DNA from: Bacillus sp. MYb209
GTDB taxonomy: Bacteria > Bacillota > Bacilli > Bacillales > Bacillaceae_G
DNA: 64,000 bases
Direction: 5' to 3'
NCBI RefSeq assembly: GCF_002975175.1
Contig: NZ_PCNZ01000003.1
Span: 310,001-374,000 of the forward strand
In this document: positions 18,762 to 28,217 of the stretch, piece after piece
Position numbering within the stretch: the first letter of the stretch is position 1
Layout of the letters: each line of letters starts with the position of its first letter
Notes under the pieces: generated by a model
The model's input: only the letters and a program-made list of their open reading frames with translations
Database searches by the model: none
What the model was told of the DNA's origin: nothing
Program-made: the position numbers and the translations under genes

Positions 18762-19352
18762 TTGAATAAGAATTTAACCAAAATTACATTAATAAGCGGT
18801 ATCGCTCTTATACTTTATCATTTTTTCAAATGGTATTTAGTTGAATTCCTTACCCCATTTGTTATGCCATTTCTTTCAATAATAGTTCATGGATTGTTTT
18901 TCTTAATATTAATTTTCACAATCATACATCTCATCAAATACAAAAATTGGAAACCGTTAATTATTCAACTAATCATAGTAATTACTTGGATATGTATACC
19001 ATTTAATGCGATTTATATAAATTTAGATTTTATTATCTATAAAGAAGACCGTGAAAAAGTTATAGCACTTATAGAACATAAAGAGTTAACTCCTAATGTT
19101 CATTATGATAGTAGACAAATTCATTTACCTAAACAGTTTGCATCCACTTCCAAAAACGGTGGGGATGTAATTATTCAACAAAATAAAAATGGTATTTCTG
19201 TTTTCTTTTTTACTTATCGTGGTATATTAGATAATTTTTCAGGATTTATTTACACACCAAATGATACTAGACCAAACAAATACGACTTTAATAATGAATA
19301 TAAAGAAATCACAAAAATAGAAAAACACTGGTATTATGTCACATCATATTAA
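18762..19352 (+). CDS. membrane protein of unknown function
   Basis: 196 residues from a TTG start that has AGAAAGGAG 8 bases upstream. The first ~95 residues form three or four membrane helices. The rest is a soluble, probably extracytoplasmic domain with ITNFDS-like beta-rich composition (VHYDSRQIHLPKQF, then VIIQQNKNGISVFFFTYRG). I do not recognise the family. The gene is monocistronic and its neighbours give no clue. Confidence 0.6.
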   Translation: MNKNLTKITLISGIALILYHFFKWYLVEFLTPFVMPFLSIIVHGLFFLILIFTIIHLIKYKNWKPLIIQLIIVITWICIPFNAIYINLDFIIYKEDREKVIALIEHKELTPNVHYDSRQIHLPKQFASTSKNGGDVIIQQNKNGISVFFFTYRGILDNFSGFIYTPNDTRPNKYDFNNEYKEITKIEKHWYYVTSY

Positions 19353-19817
19353 AGAACATAAAACTTTTCTTTTAATTATATTAAAAACATACCGTATTAT
19401 AGAAAGGGAATGCTTGTATACTATATACTGATCTATACTGCATTCCCTAATTAGGCCCGACACGAATTCTTGTCGTATTAGCTCATTCAAGGTGATGCAA
19501 ATTTTTTACAAGTGATACATCTTTTTTATCATATACGTCGCTTTAACACAACTCAATATAGAGGTTGCTTTTTAAATGACTCGAATCTTAACATAGGAGT
19601 AGCATCACACATCCATCAACTTAAGAATTTTCTCGTTTTGGATTATTTGTTTTTCTCGGCTTGATTGTGACAGGGCACTGCCAACAAAAAGGCTAAGCGA
19701 TCTTTTATATAAAAAAACCGATTTCCTGTAATCTAAAGGATAATCGGCCGTGTTACTATGCATTTATTTGTAGTAGTTGAAGAAATTCTAAAGGTATAAT
19801 CATATTAATTATTATCT
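19353..19817. other. gene-free stretch, possible IS relic
   Basis: No gene is supported. A frame around 19630-19690 is hydrophobic but broken, and the region looks like transposase-adjacent DNA of B. cereus-group elements. I cannot assign it. A weak CCGATTTCC / GGATAATCGG hairpin occurs near 19718. Confidence 0.3.
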
Positions 19818-19970
19818 ATAAAGTGAAACTTTAATCAGAGGGGGGGGTCCATCCCCCTCTGATTATTAGTTGAACCAATCGGGCTTTTACGGGCAGTTAT
19901 CTCCCACCTGACTTCCTCGTATTCACCGAATTTTGAGGTGGGAGTTTACTGCCTGTTAATGCGGGATAAA
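19818..19970 (+). repeat. bcr1-like repeat, copy C
   Basis: 153 bp bounded by ATAAA direct repeats (19818-19822 and 19966-19970). It starts GTGAAACTTTAATCAG and ends AATGCGGGATAAA. The right end overlaps the 3' end of the ABC ATPase gene, supplying its last codons and its stop. Confidence 0.85.
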
Positions 19971-21064
19971 ATAATTCGCTTCTCAGTTTTAGAGTCGAAA
20001 TAATGAACTTTATCCATATTCAAAACTAGATCTATATTAGATTGACTTTGCACATCTAAAGATGTGTCCACACGTGCAACAAAAGATTGTCCATTAATGT
20101 TAGAATATAGATATGTTTCTGCTCCCATTAATTCTGCTACATCAATAGATACCGTTACTTTTGCGTTATACGGTAAAGCCTCGATTGCTTTTCCATAATA
20201 AAAGTCTTCCGGACGTATTCCTATTATGATTTCTTTATTCACATAGCCCTTATTTCGCAAGCCTTTCATCTTCTCTTCCGGCACTTCAATTTTCCACTTA
20301 TCAATCATAACTGCATTTTCTTTTAATACTCCTTTGAAAAAATTCATTCCAGGAGAACCAATGAATCCTCCAACAAATACATTCTCTGGATTATCATACA
20401 CTTCTTTCGGTGTACCGACTTGTTGTACAATACCATCTTTTAGCACAACTAAGCGCGTTGCCATCGTCATAGCTTCTATTTGATCGTGTGTAACATACAC
20501 AGTTGTTGTTTGCAGCTGTTGATGTAATTTTGTAATCTCAGCACGCATTTGAACACGCAACTTCGCATCTAAGTTTGATAAAGGCTCGTCCATTAAAAAT
20601 ACCTTTGCATTTCGAACAATCGCTCGGCCTAAGGCAACACGCTGGCGCTGCCCACCTGAAAGTGCTTTTGGCTTCCGGCTTAAATACTGCTCAAGCCCAA
20701 GAATTTTTGCTGCATGTTGCACACGTTGGTCAATTTCTTCTTTACTATATTTTCGTAGTTTTAATCCAAACGCCATGTTTTCATAAACACTCATATGCGG
20801 ATAAAGCGCATAATTTTGAAATACCATTGCAATATCTCTATCTTTCGGTGTAACATCATTTACACGCTTTCCATCAATATAAAAGTCGCCCTCTGAAATC
20901 TCCTCAAGTCCTGCAATCATACGTAATGTTGTAGATTTCCCACACCCTGAAGGGCCAACCAATACGATAAATTCTCCATCATTTACTTCTAGGTTAAAAT
21001 CTTTTACGATTGTCACATCATGATCATATTTTTTGTAAATGTTTTTGAATGATAGTTGAGCCAT
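19946..21064 (-). CDS. ugpC: ABC transporter ATPase, UgpC/MsmX type
   Basis: 372 residues. It powers the carbohydrate-type importer encoded upstream in the operon. Walker A GPSGCGKST (about 38-46), signature LSGGQRQRVALGRA, Walker B VFLMDEPLSNLDA, the H-loop YVTHDQIEAM and a C-terminal TOBE/MalK-like regulatory region are all present. The last seven or so residues (LSRINRQ) and the stop are encoded inside bcr1 copy C, so the natural C-terminus has been replaced. It is last in the operon, 61 bp after the HAD gene. Confidence 0.93.
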   Translation of the reverse strand: MAQLSFKNIYKKYDHDVTIVKDFNLEVNDGEFIVLVGPSGCGKSTTLRMIAGLEEISEGDFYIDGKRVNDVTPKDRDIAMVFQNYALYPHMSVYENMAFGLKLRKYSKEEIDQRVQHAAKILGLEQYLSRKPKALSGGQRQRVALGRAIVRNAKVFLMDEPLSNLDAKLRVQMRAEITKLHQQLQTTTVYVTHDQIEAMTMATRLVVLKDGIVQQVGTPKEVYDNPENVFVGGFIGSPGMNFFKGVLKENAVMIDKWKIEVPEEKMKGLRNKGYVNKEIIIGIRPEDFYYGKAIEALPYNAKVTVSIDVAELMGAETYLYSNINGQSFVARVDTSLDVQSQSNIDLVLNMDKVHYFDSKTEKRIILSRINRQ

Positions 21065-21125
21065 AATATCCTCCTAGAATTCGAGCTATGTTTATATGTT
21101 CTATTTAAAATATTCAGTAAACAGT

Positions 21126-21833
21126 TTATAAGATCTTCGAAATATCCTTCATACTGTCTAAAATATAATCCGCTTTTCCTTCTAAATCTTTCTTCCTGCT
21201 CGCACCCGATAAGACGCCCACTACTTTAATATTACTATTTCTTGCAAATGTAACGTCTGTTAATGTATCACCTACCATAAGCACATCTTCTTCAGTAAGT
21301 GAAAATTTTTCTTTAAACATATGATAAAAATCACTTTCAGGCTTTGTTCTATTCACACCATCATCTGCACCTAAAAAATCTACGTAATCATATAACTCAG
21401 TCATTTTCAGAGAATGAATAGCTGCATCAACATCATCTGCCGTAACAACCCCAATAATATATTCATTGTCTTTTAAATATCGTAACGTTTCCTTTGCACC
21501 TTCCACTTCTGTAAATACAAGATCATCTGCTGTAGAGTACTTTTTGAATAGAAGACATACATTATGAATAAAATTATCTTTATCCACATGTTGATTTTCT
21601 AGCAACGAATACCATGCAGCCGCAATAAAGTAATTTGTGCGACAAGCTAGTAAACTCGTACTCTCAAAATCGTTATCATTCATACCAATAATCGTTAAGT
21701 AGTCATCTCGTTTACTTTCTTCATTTGGATACGTTTGAAATATATCATCTAACACACGATGCACAATTTTGTACCAAACTGAATCTAACTGTATTAATGT
21801 TCCATCTTTATCAAAAATAATCGCTTTATTCAC
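21126..21833 (-). CDS. HAD family hydrolase (phosphoglycolate-phosphatase-like)
   Basis: 235 residues with all HAD motifs: FDKDGTL (nucleophile Asp near residue 8), VTADD (motif II), the K of TKPESDFYH (motif III) and MVGDTLTDVTFA (motif IV). The helical cap between residues 15 and 95 is of the phosphoglycolate/beta-phosphoglucomutase kind. It overlaps the PHP gene by 8 bp, so it is translationally coupled to it. It probably dephosphorylates a product of the imported substrate. Confidence 0.88.
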   Translation of the reverse strand: MNKAIIFDKDGTLIQLDSVWYKIVHRVLDDIFQTYPNEESKRDDYLTIIGMNDNDFESTSLLACRTNYFIAAAWYSLLENQHVDKDNFIHNVCLLFKKYSTADDLVFTEVEGAKETLRYLKDNEYIIGVVTADDVDAAIHSLKMTELYDYVDFLGADDGVNRTKPESDFYHMFKEKFSLTEEDVLMVGDTLTDVTFARNSNIKVVGVLSGASRKKDLEGKADYILDSMKDISKIL

Positions 21834-23262
21834 CTTTTATTCCCCCTATAACTTCATTCCATGTTTTCATATTTTTATACTGAACTTTATTATGAATAGG
21901 ATTAATAAACGCTACTAATTCGTCCTCTTCCCATCCCTCAACTCTAGCGTACGCCCCTTCATTTAAAGAGAATGCAAAGGTTATGTCGCTGCCGTATTCT
22001 TTTTCAATCGTTCGTCCATTTATAAGTAGTCTCCACTCACACGGTTTATCTGTTTGAACGTTATAAATAATATTTCCTTTAGCCTCATCGCCGACATAAA
22101 TCGTTTCACCTTCGTTTTGAATATCTATCGCTAGTTTTCTAAATCGAGAGAAATAAATTCTTCCTTTTTGAATCGCAAATTTTAAGTTTTTAATAGATAA
22201 ACCGTTACATAATACATATGTTCCTGGATCACCGTAAATTGATGGTTTTTTTGATCCCGGGAATGTTTTAGACGGATGTAAATGAGAATCACTTCCTCCT
22301 ATCCCCCAGATTTTAAGACCATTTGACCACATTTGATCGAAACAACGCAAAGCTTCTAAAGTAGATGATTTACTTTTTTTATAAGTTGGATCACACATAA
22401 TTTCCATCGTATGAACATTTTCTAAGTTAATATTAACTTGGTTCGCCCAAGGCTTCATAAATGGATGATTCACACTCAATAAATAACCTTTTTCTTTCAT
22501 GAGTGAAAATAGTGCATTCATTTTTTCAGCGCTAAATGATTCATCTACATACTCTGTAAAATCAACGAATTCTCTTATACCAAATATGTTGTAATGACCG
22601 AAAGGAGTTGTAAGTTCCATAGATGGTATAATTAATGTGTTTCCTTTTTCATAAGATGGCATAACGATATTATGCTCCGTCGCATATAAAAAATCTAATT
22701 CTTGTTTTTCACATACTTTCATTCCAAGTTCATCATCTATCTCGCCATCTGTTAAATCTGTATGTTCATGAAAATCCCCTTTGTACCAGCGATGTTCTTC
22801 ATTTACTACCTTATTAAAACGGTCATCATCGATAAAAACATTTCCCTTACAAAAATGCTCTCTATTATACTTTCGCTCCAACTGATCATTCACTTCTATA
22901 TTTACTGTATAGTCAACTTTTTCTCCGGTAAACTTTACTACTTTCTTTGCACAATGAGGGATATACACGACTTCTAATTCCCAATTACCTGACTGTATTT
23001 CTCCTCCAATACAACCAGCGGAACAAAACTTTGAATCTTTCGAAACGACTAATTTTTCATTTATAATTGGCGTTTGATATTGTATACGTACATAACCGTT
23101 AGGATCTCTCAAGATTAATAAAAGCGGAATTTTTCGGCTATCCCCTTGATCAATTGTTAATGTAAAGTTTGTAATATCAGTTTCATCCATTTGGAAGCAA
23201 TGTTTATTTTTTACGAATGGAGAAAGTGTTATCGTACTTGTTATTTCGATCATAGTTCTCAC
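21826..23262 (-). CDS. CehA/McbA-like PHP-domain metallohydrolase
   Basis: 478 residues. The C-terminal two thirds form a PHP-type phosphoesterase barrel with metal ligands in GDFHEHTDLTDGE, LYATEHNIVMPSY, MELTTPFGHYNIFG and GIGGSDSHLHPS. The N-terminal ~150 residues look like a beta-sandwich (NGYVRIQYQTP). This architecture is known from CehA/McbA-family proteins, several of which act on phosphodiesters or esters. No signal peptide is seen, so it acts in the cytoplasm. It sits between the solute-binding protein gene and the HAD gene. Confidence 0.85.
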   Translation of the reverse strand: MRTMIEITSTITLSPFVKNKHCFQMDETDITNFTLTIDQGDSRKIPLLLILRDPNGYVRIQYQTPIINEKLVVSKDSKFCSAGCIGGEIQSGNWELEVVYIPHCAKKVVKFTGEKVDYTVNIEVNDQLERKYNREHFCKGNVFIDDDRFNKVVNEEHRWYKGDFHEHTDLTDGEIDDELGMKVCEKQELDFLYATEHNIVMPSYEKGNTLIIPSMELTTPFGHYNIFGIREFVDFTEYVDESFSAEKMNALFSLMKEKGYLLSVNHPFMKPWANQVNINLENVHTMEIMCDPTYKKSKSSTLEALRCFDQMWSNGLKIWGIGGSDSHLHPSKTFPGSKKPSIYGDPGTYVLCNGLSIKNLKFAIQKGRIYFSRFRKLAIDIQNEGETIYVGDEAKGNIIYNVQTDKPCEWRLLINGRTIEKEYGSDITFAFSLNEGAYARVEGWEEDELVAFINPIHNKVQYKNMKTWNEVIGGIKGE

Positions 23263-23342
23263 ACCTTTTTAAGTTTTAATGAAGGTATTTTAGAGGCACT
23301 TCCTTCGTTCAAAAGCACCTCACGTTCGTACTGCAAACAGGT

Positions 23343-24704
23343 TTATTTCTTCTTTTTCAGCACTTTATCTAATTCTTCTTGCGCAACTTTAGCTGCTTCA
23401 TCTAATGCTTTCTTTGCTGGAACTCCTTCAATCTCTACTTTATCTTTAGCTACATTTAAAGCGTCATTAATTTTCCCGCCCGTTGGATCTACAAATGGTC
23501 CCACTCCATTATTGTTTGCTTGTTCTAACGGAACTAATGCTTGTGGTTGTTTTTTAACAAATTCAGCATATGGACCGTACTCTGTTACATTGTTACGAAC
23601 AGGGATATAGCCTGTTGCCATGGACCATTCAGCCGTTTTCTCAGTACTTGTCGCAAATTTCATAAAGTCATATGCACCTTTTGCTACTTCTGGGTCAATA
23701 TTTCTCGTTAATGTGAATAAGTATGTTTCTAATTTTGGCGCTGGTTTATTATTCCCCCAAGCTGGTTGAGGTAATGCTTCAAAAGTGTTAAGACGTTCTT
23801 CTTCCGTCATTCCTTTACCTAATGATTTAAAAACAAATGCTTGGTCACCAGATGATCCTGTGAACCCTAATGTTCTACCTTCGACTAAATCAATTACTGT
23901 TTTATCCCAATATTCCCATCCAGTACCACCTGAATGTATTTTCATAATTTTATCTTCATGAAGCCATGTACGGAATTTCTCCCATACCGTAACCCAAGTA
24001 TCATCGTTAATTAATACTTTTTTACCATCTTCACTTAATACATTGCCACCAGCACTACGGACTGCATCAATTAAGTTTGACGTCCCCCACATTGGCATCC
24101 AGCCTGCATATGAAACATTTCCGTTTTCACCACGTTTTGCGACTGTTTTTGCTACCTTTTCTACACCTTCCCACGTCTTTAAATCATCTTTTGTAAAGCC
24201 ATTTTCCGCTAATGCTTTTTTATTATAATAAAAGATTTGTGTTGTACCGTAAAACGGAATTCCATATAACTTCCCGTCAATTGTTGCTTGCTCCATAAAA
24301 CCTTTTCCATAATCTTCTTTTTTAAAATCCGTATCATTTTTAACAGATTCATCTAAAGGTACGATTAACTGTTTTTTAACATATTCTTGAATGACGTCTG
24401 AACCTAGTAATGCGATTGCTTCTTGGTTATTCGCTGCAAATCCACTTTGTAGCTTTTGATAAGACTCATCGTAGTTACCTGCTTTCGTCGTTTTCACTAC
24501 ATATTTGTCCTGACTTTTATTGTATTCTTCCACGATTTTGTCTACACCATCTGCAAGCGAACCACCTACTCCATTAATGAATGGAACAACAACCTTCTCG
24601 CCTTCTTTACTTGCTTTAACCGTACTTCCTTTACCGCCTGAACAACCCGCAAGTGCACTAACAAACAATGTTAAAACTGTTAGAAGCATGAATATTTTTT
24701 TCAT
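23343..24704 (-). CDS. ugpB: extracellular solute-binding lipoprotein of a carbohydrate-type ABC importer
   Basis: 453 residues. The signal peptide ends in a lipobox (SALAGCSGG, with Cys about residue 20), so the protein is a surface lipoprotein. The family-1 solute-binding pattern is clear (YAGWMPMWGTSN, then GWEYWDKTVIDLVEGRTLGFTGSSGDQAF). The partner permeases make a UgpB-like (glycerol-phosphate-type) binder plausible, but the ligand cannot be read from sequence. The symbol is by similarity of the whole cassette. Confidence 0.85.
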   Translation of the reverse strand: MKKIFMLLTVLTLFVSALAGCSGGKGSTVKASKEGEKVVVPFINGVGGSLADGVDKIVEEYNKSQDKYVVKTTKAGNYDESYQKLQSGFAANNQEAIALLGSDVIQEYVKKQLIVPLDESVKNDTDFKKEDYGKGFMEQATIDGKLYGIPFYGTTQIFYYNKKALAENGFTKDDLKTWEGVEKVAKTVAKRGENGNVSYAGWMPMWGTSNLIDAVRSAGGNVLSEDGKKVLINDDTWVTVWEKFRTWLHEDKIMKIHSGGTGWEYWDKTVIDLVEGRTLGFTGSSGDQAFVFKSLGKGMTEEERLNTFEALPQPAWGNNKPAPKLETYLFTLTRNIDPEVAKGAYDFMKFATSTEKTAEWSMATGYIPVRNNVTEYGPYAEFVKKQPQALVPLEQANNNGVGPFVDPTGGKINDALNVAKDKVEIEGVPAKKALDEAAKVAQEELDKVLKKKK

Positions 24705-24729
24705 CCCACATATCCCCTTTACTATTTAA

Positions 24730-25557
24730 TTACCCCTTTATTCCTGAATCAGTAACACCAGATAGGAACCATTTTTGTAGAATTAAAAATACGATTAAGA
24801 GCGGCACTGTTGCGATTGTACTTGCAACCATAATGTGTGACCAATCTCGTCCTAAAGAACTATTAATGAAATAATCAGCAATTCCATTCGTAATTAACTT
24901 TTGTGTATTATCTTTCAAAATAAGAGCTGGCCAGATGTAATTATTATAGTTACCAATAAATGTGACCAATCCTAATGTTACAAATGATGATCGTGTCATC
25001 GGAAAAATGATTTTCCAAAGAATTCGCCAATCACTCGCTCCATCAATTTTGGCTGCTTCTACTATTTCAAAACCAACTTTGTGGAACGTTTGTTTTAAAT
25101 AGAAAATACCGAATACGCTAACAGCCATAGAAATCATGTATCCAAAATGTGAATCAAGTAGACCAAACTTCCCTAACATTACATATACAGGAACATACGA
25201 TACAGCTCCAGGAATCATATAGGTTGCCATCACAACACTAAATGTAAGATTTTTACCTTTAAACTTATAAAATGCCAACATATAAGCAAACAGTGCAGAT
25301 GAAACAAGCACATATATAGTAATGATGAAAGATGTATAAAAACTATTAAATAAATATGTGTTAAATGGTAGTATGTCTAATACTTGCCGATAATTTTCCC
25401 AGTGAAATTCTTTAGGCCAAAAACCTCCTTGTAATACTTCACTAGATGTTTTAAACGAGCCAAGTACCATCCATATGAACGGAAAAACAAATAGTATACT
25501 TGATAATGCTAAAAAGAGATGCTTTACGATTAATGGACCTTTTTTCATGTTATTCAC
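24730..25557 (-). CDS. ugpE: ABC importer permease, UgpE type
   Basis: 275 residues with six membrane helices. The EAA loop, EIVEAAKIDGASDWRILWKI, is the contact site for the ATPase. It belongs to the CUT1 (MalG/UgpE) side of the permease pair and lies two bases after the partner permease gene, with the binding-protein gene 25 bp downstream. Confidence 0.92.
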   Translation of the reverse strand: MNNMKKGPLIVKHLFLALSSILFVFPFIWMVLGSFKTSSEVLQGGFWPKEFHWENYRQVLDILPFNTYLFNSFYTSFIITIYVLVSSALFAYMLAFYKFKGKNLTFSVVMATYMIPGAVSYVPVYVMLGKFGLLDSHFGYMISMAVSVFGIFYLKQTFHKVGFEIVEAAKIDGASDWRILWKIIFPMTRSSFVTLGLVTFIGNYNNYIWPALILKDNTQKLITNGIADYFINSSLGRDWSHIMVASTIATVPLLIVFLILQKWFLSGVTDSGIKG

Positions 25558-25558
25558 C

Positions 25559-26434
25559 TTAATAGTTCACCCACTTATCACCTATTATTTTGTTAATAAC
25601 AGATAGTAAAATTGTAATGATTAGTATGATAAATGCGATTGCTGTTGCAGATCCCATATCAAATTGTTCAAACCCTTGTTGGAAGAATAAATAAAGTAAC
25701 GTACGCGTCGAACCACTAGGTCCACCTTGTGTTAAAATTTTTATTTGATCGTAAGCCTGCACTGAAGAAATTGTATTGACAACAACTAAAAAGAAAGTTG
25801 TTGATGAAACCATTGGCAATGTTACATATCTAAATTTCTGCCATGAATTTGCTCCGTCAATACTAGCTGCTTCATATAAACTATCTGGAACTTTTTCTAA
25901 TGCGCCAATATAGAAGATCATCGTCCAACCAACTAATTTCCAAACTGTCACAATAATGACTGCTAACATCGCTGTTTGACTACTCTGAAGCCAATCCAAA
26001 CCTGGTATCCCGAAAAAGTTTAGAACTTTATTAATAACTCCAAATTGAGGTTCATATAAAAGTGACCACACAATGGATACAGCTATTGTTGGCGTTACCC
26101 AAGGTGAAAAAATCATTAATTGGTACAATGCAGAACCTTTGAATTTATTTCGGAAGAATAATGCGAATCCTAAACCTAATGCAATCGTCGGAATGACTGT
26201 TCCAATTCCGAAATAAAACGTATTTAGCAATGCTTGCATAAAAGAATCTTGTGTAAATAAATTGAAATAGTTTTCTAAACCAACAAAATTAAAATCATTC
26301 GTCATAAAATCCCAATCAGTAAAACTAATACCTAAACTAATGAAATTCGGAATAATCCAAAACAATATTAGAGGTATTCCAACTGGTATTAAAAAGAACA
26401 CAGCTTTTGATAGTTTTATTTGCATTCTTGCCAC
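25559..26434 (-). CDS. ugpA: ABC importer permease, UgpA type
   Basis: 291 residues, six helices. The EAA loop, SLYEAASIDGANSWQKFRYV, and the longer N-terminus fit MalF/UgpA-type CUT1 permeases. This is the first gene of the operon. A perfect 13-bp inverted repeat lies 40-80 bp upstream of its start and probably binds the DeoR-type regulator encoded next door. Confidence 0.92.
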   Translation of the reverse strand: MARMQIKLSKAVFFLIPVGIPLILFWIIPNFISLGISFTDWDFMTNDFNFVGLENYFNLFTQDSFMQALLNTFYFGIGTVIPTIALGLGFALFFRNKFKGSALYQLMIFSPWVTPTIAVSIVWSLLYEPQFGVINKVLNFFGIPGLDWLQSSQTAMLAVIIVTVWKLVGWTMIFYIGALEKVPDSLYEAASIDGANSWQKFRYVTLPMVSSTTFFLVVVNTISSVQAYDQIKILTQGGPSGSTRTLLYLFFQQGFEQFDMGSATAIAFIILIITILLSVINKIIGDKWVNY

Positions 26435-26474
26435 CTCCTAATTCATATTGTACGAGTATATTATTAACACAATG

Positions 26475-26516
26475 TTGTTAATTTGTTAACTAATTGTAAA
26501 AACAACAAATTAACAA
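26475..26516. promoter_or_regulatory. perfect inverted repeat, candidate DeoR-family operator
   Basis: TTGTTAATTTGTT (26475-26487) and its exact complement AACAAATTAACAA (26504-26516) are separated by 16 bp. The pair lies between the DeoR gene's terminator and the first permease gene. Further AACA-rich half sites surround it. Confidence 0.65.
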
Positions 26517-26540
26517 AATAAAACAACATATAAACAAAAA

Positions 26541-26571
26541 AGACTATTTCTTATCTACTAAGAAATAGTCT
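26541..26571 (-). terminator. terminator of the DeoR regulator gene
   Basis: AGACTATTTCTTA and TAAGAAATAGTCT form a perfect 13-bp stem with a 5-base loop, followed on the minus strand by TTTTTTG. Confidence 0.88.
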
Positions 26572-26588
26572 ACTTTAAAATTTTATTT

Positions 26589-27377
26589 CTATACTATTAT
26601 CACTTCAATCCCATTACTTTTTAACATATTTTCCCACTCTTCATCAAGCTTAGCATTTGTATATAATGCATCTATGTCACTAAAACTCCCGCTTTTATAA
26701 AACTTTGTTAAATTAAACTTTGACTCATCTACCATCATTACAACTTGTTTGGCATTATTCTTTAACTGCTTATATATTTGTGCATCTTCAATATACGAAC
26801 ATGTTAGTTCTTTTTCTAAAGAAATTCCGTCACACGAAGCAAATAACTTATTAACAGTGAAATGGTCAAGATAGTTTAACGTCATTTCTCCAGACAATGC
26901 TAATGAATTTGTATTCAATATTCCTCCAATGACTATTAACCTGCAATCAAAGGAATCATATTGTTCTTTAAGCTCAATAATTTTATTTACAGCTGGTATC
27001 GAGTTTGTTAAAATCGTCAAATTCTTTTTATCGTGTATGTAATCTAAAATTTGCATTGTGGTTGTCCCAATTTCAATTGCGATAATATCATTATCTTCTA
27101 CGAGTTTACTTGCTTCCATTGCAATTTTTCGTTTTTCTTCAATATTCTCAGCTCGACGTTTATCAAAATGAAATTCTAGTGTTTGATCTTTTTTCTTAAT
27201 TGCACCACCATGTATTTTCGTAAGTTGCCCTTCCTTGTGCAACATATCTAAATCTCTTCGTATCGTTTCTGTTGTAACATTTAATACCTTCGCTAAATCA
27301 TTTACCATAACTCGGTTGTACTTTTCTAACTCATCTAGTATGTGTTTTCTTCGTTCAAATTGCGTGTACGATTTCAT
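26589..27377 (-). CDS. DeoR/GlpR family transcriptional regulator
   Basis: 262 residues. The N-terminal helix-turn-helix (RRKHILDELEKYNRVMVNDLAK, then VTTETIRRDLDMLHKEG) is the DeoR signature. The remainder is the sugar-phosphate-sensing domain (IGTTTMQILDYI, IVIGGILN, VDESKF). These regulators normally repress and release DNA on binding a phosphorylated sugar. It precedes the importer operon on the same strand but has its own terminator. The 13-bp inverted repeat between them is its likely operator. Confidence 0.9.
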   Translation of the reverse strand: MKSYTQFERRKHILDELEKYNRVMVNDLAKVLNVTTETIRRDLDMLHKEGQLTKIHGGAIKKKDQTLEFHFDKRRAENIEEKRKIAMEASKLVEDNDIIAIEIGTTTMQILDYIHDKKNLTILTNSIPAVNKIIELKEQYDSFDCRLIVIGGILNTNSLALSGEMTLNYLDHFTVNKLFASCDGISLEKELTCSYIEDAQIYKQLKNNAKQVVMMVDESKFNLTKFYKSGSFSDIDALYTNAKLDEEWENMLKSNGIEVIIV

Positions 27378-27622
27378 TTCATTAACACCTCTTCAAATTA
27401 CGAAAAATATTGATTTTCTAAAAACTCTTATTATAAGAAAGACTTAATCGTTACTTTTAACATAACATCATTTACAGAAAGAAGGAACGATTATCTTTAC
27501 TATATTTCGTCAAAGGAACAATGATATATACCACCTTGTTATATTCATCATACTTTTTTATTACAGGAAGTCGCCCTTTTTTATAAAGAGCAGTACTTTT
27601 TATTTTTATCTGAAATTCAAAT

Positions 27623-27680
27623 TTGCTTAACAATAAAAACACGATTATAATAAATAAAAATTTATTGTTAAACGATAAAT
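27623..27680 (+). promoter_or_regulatory. promoter and operator of the DUF2975/XRE pair
   Basis: TTGCTT (27623-27628), a 17-bp spacer and TATAAT (27646-27651) form a good sigma-A promoter. A near-perfect dyad TTTATTGTTAAACGATAAA (27661-27679) sits at the expected start of transcription, suggesting repression by the XRE protein encoded downstream. Confidence 0.6.
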
Positions 27681-27724
27681 TTCATGTTAGATTAAATAGA
27701 TAATTAATAAATGAGGTGCTTTAT

Positions 27725-28207
27725 ATGAAACAAGGATCAACACTCTTTTTAAAGACAGCTATTATTCTGATTGGAATCCCTGTTCTTGCTTTGTGTATAT
27801 TTTTAGTTCCTAACATAGGGAATTATGCAGCGGAATTGTATCCCGATATTGCATATATAAAATATCTTATTTTAATCAATCTGTATGCAACGGTGCTACC
27901 TTTTTATTTTGCTCTGTATCAAGCTTTTAAACTTGTAAGCTTCATTGACAAGGGTAACGCCTTCTCGAAATTATCTGTTAGAGCTTTAAAAAAGATAAAA
28001 AACTGCGCAGTAACAATCAGTATTTTATATGTGGTAGGTATGCCACTCTTCTATCTTGTGGCGGAAAGAGATGATGCACCTGGTATTATTATACTTGGCA
28101 TGCTCATGATCTTTTCTTCAATGGTTATCGCAGTCTTTGCTGCTGTTCTCCAAAGACTTTTAAAAGATGCGATAGATATAAAATCAGAAAATGATTTAAC
28201 GGTCTGA
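27725..28207 (+). CDS. DUF2975 membrane protein (YoaS-like)
   Basis: 160 residues with four membrane helices (about 8-28, 48-70, 95-115 and 123-145). DUF2975 proteins are membrane partners of small XRE regulators, as in B. subtilis yoaS-yozG. The ATG at 27725 follows GAGGTG by 6 bases; an in-frame GTG nine bases earlier lies inside that site. The XRE gene starts 10 bp after its stop, so the pair is co-transcribed. The biological role is not known. Confidence 0.8.
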   Translation: MKQGSTLFLKTAIILIGIPVLALCIFLVPNIGNYAAELYPDIAYIKYLILINLYATVLPFYFALYQAFKLVSFIDKGNAFSKLSVRALKKIKNCAVTISILYVVGMPLFYLVAERDDAPGIIILGMLMIFSSMVIAVFAAVLQRLLKDAIDIKSENDLTV

Positions 28208-28217
28208 GGTGAATAAC

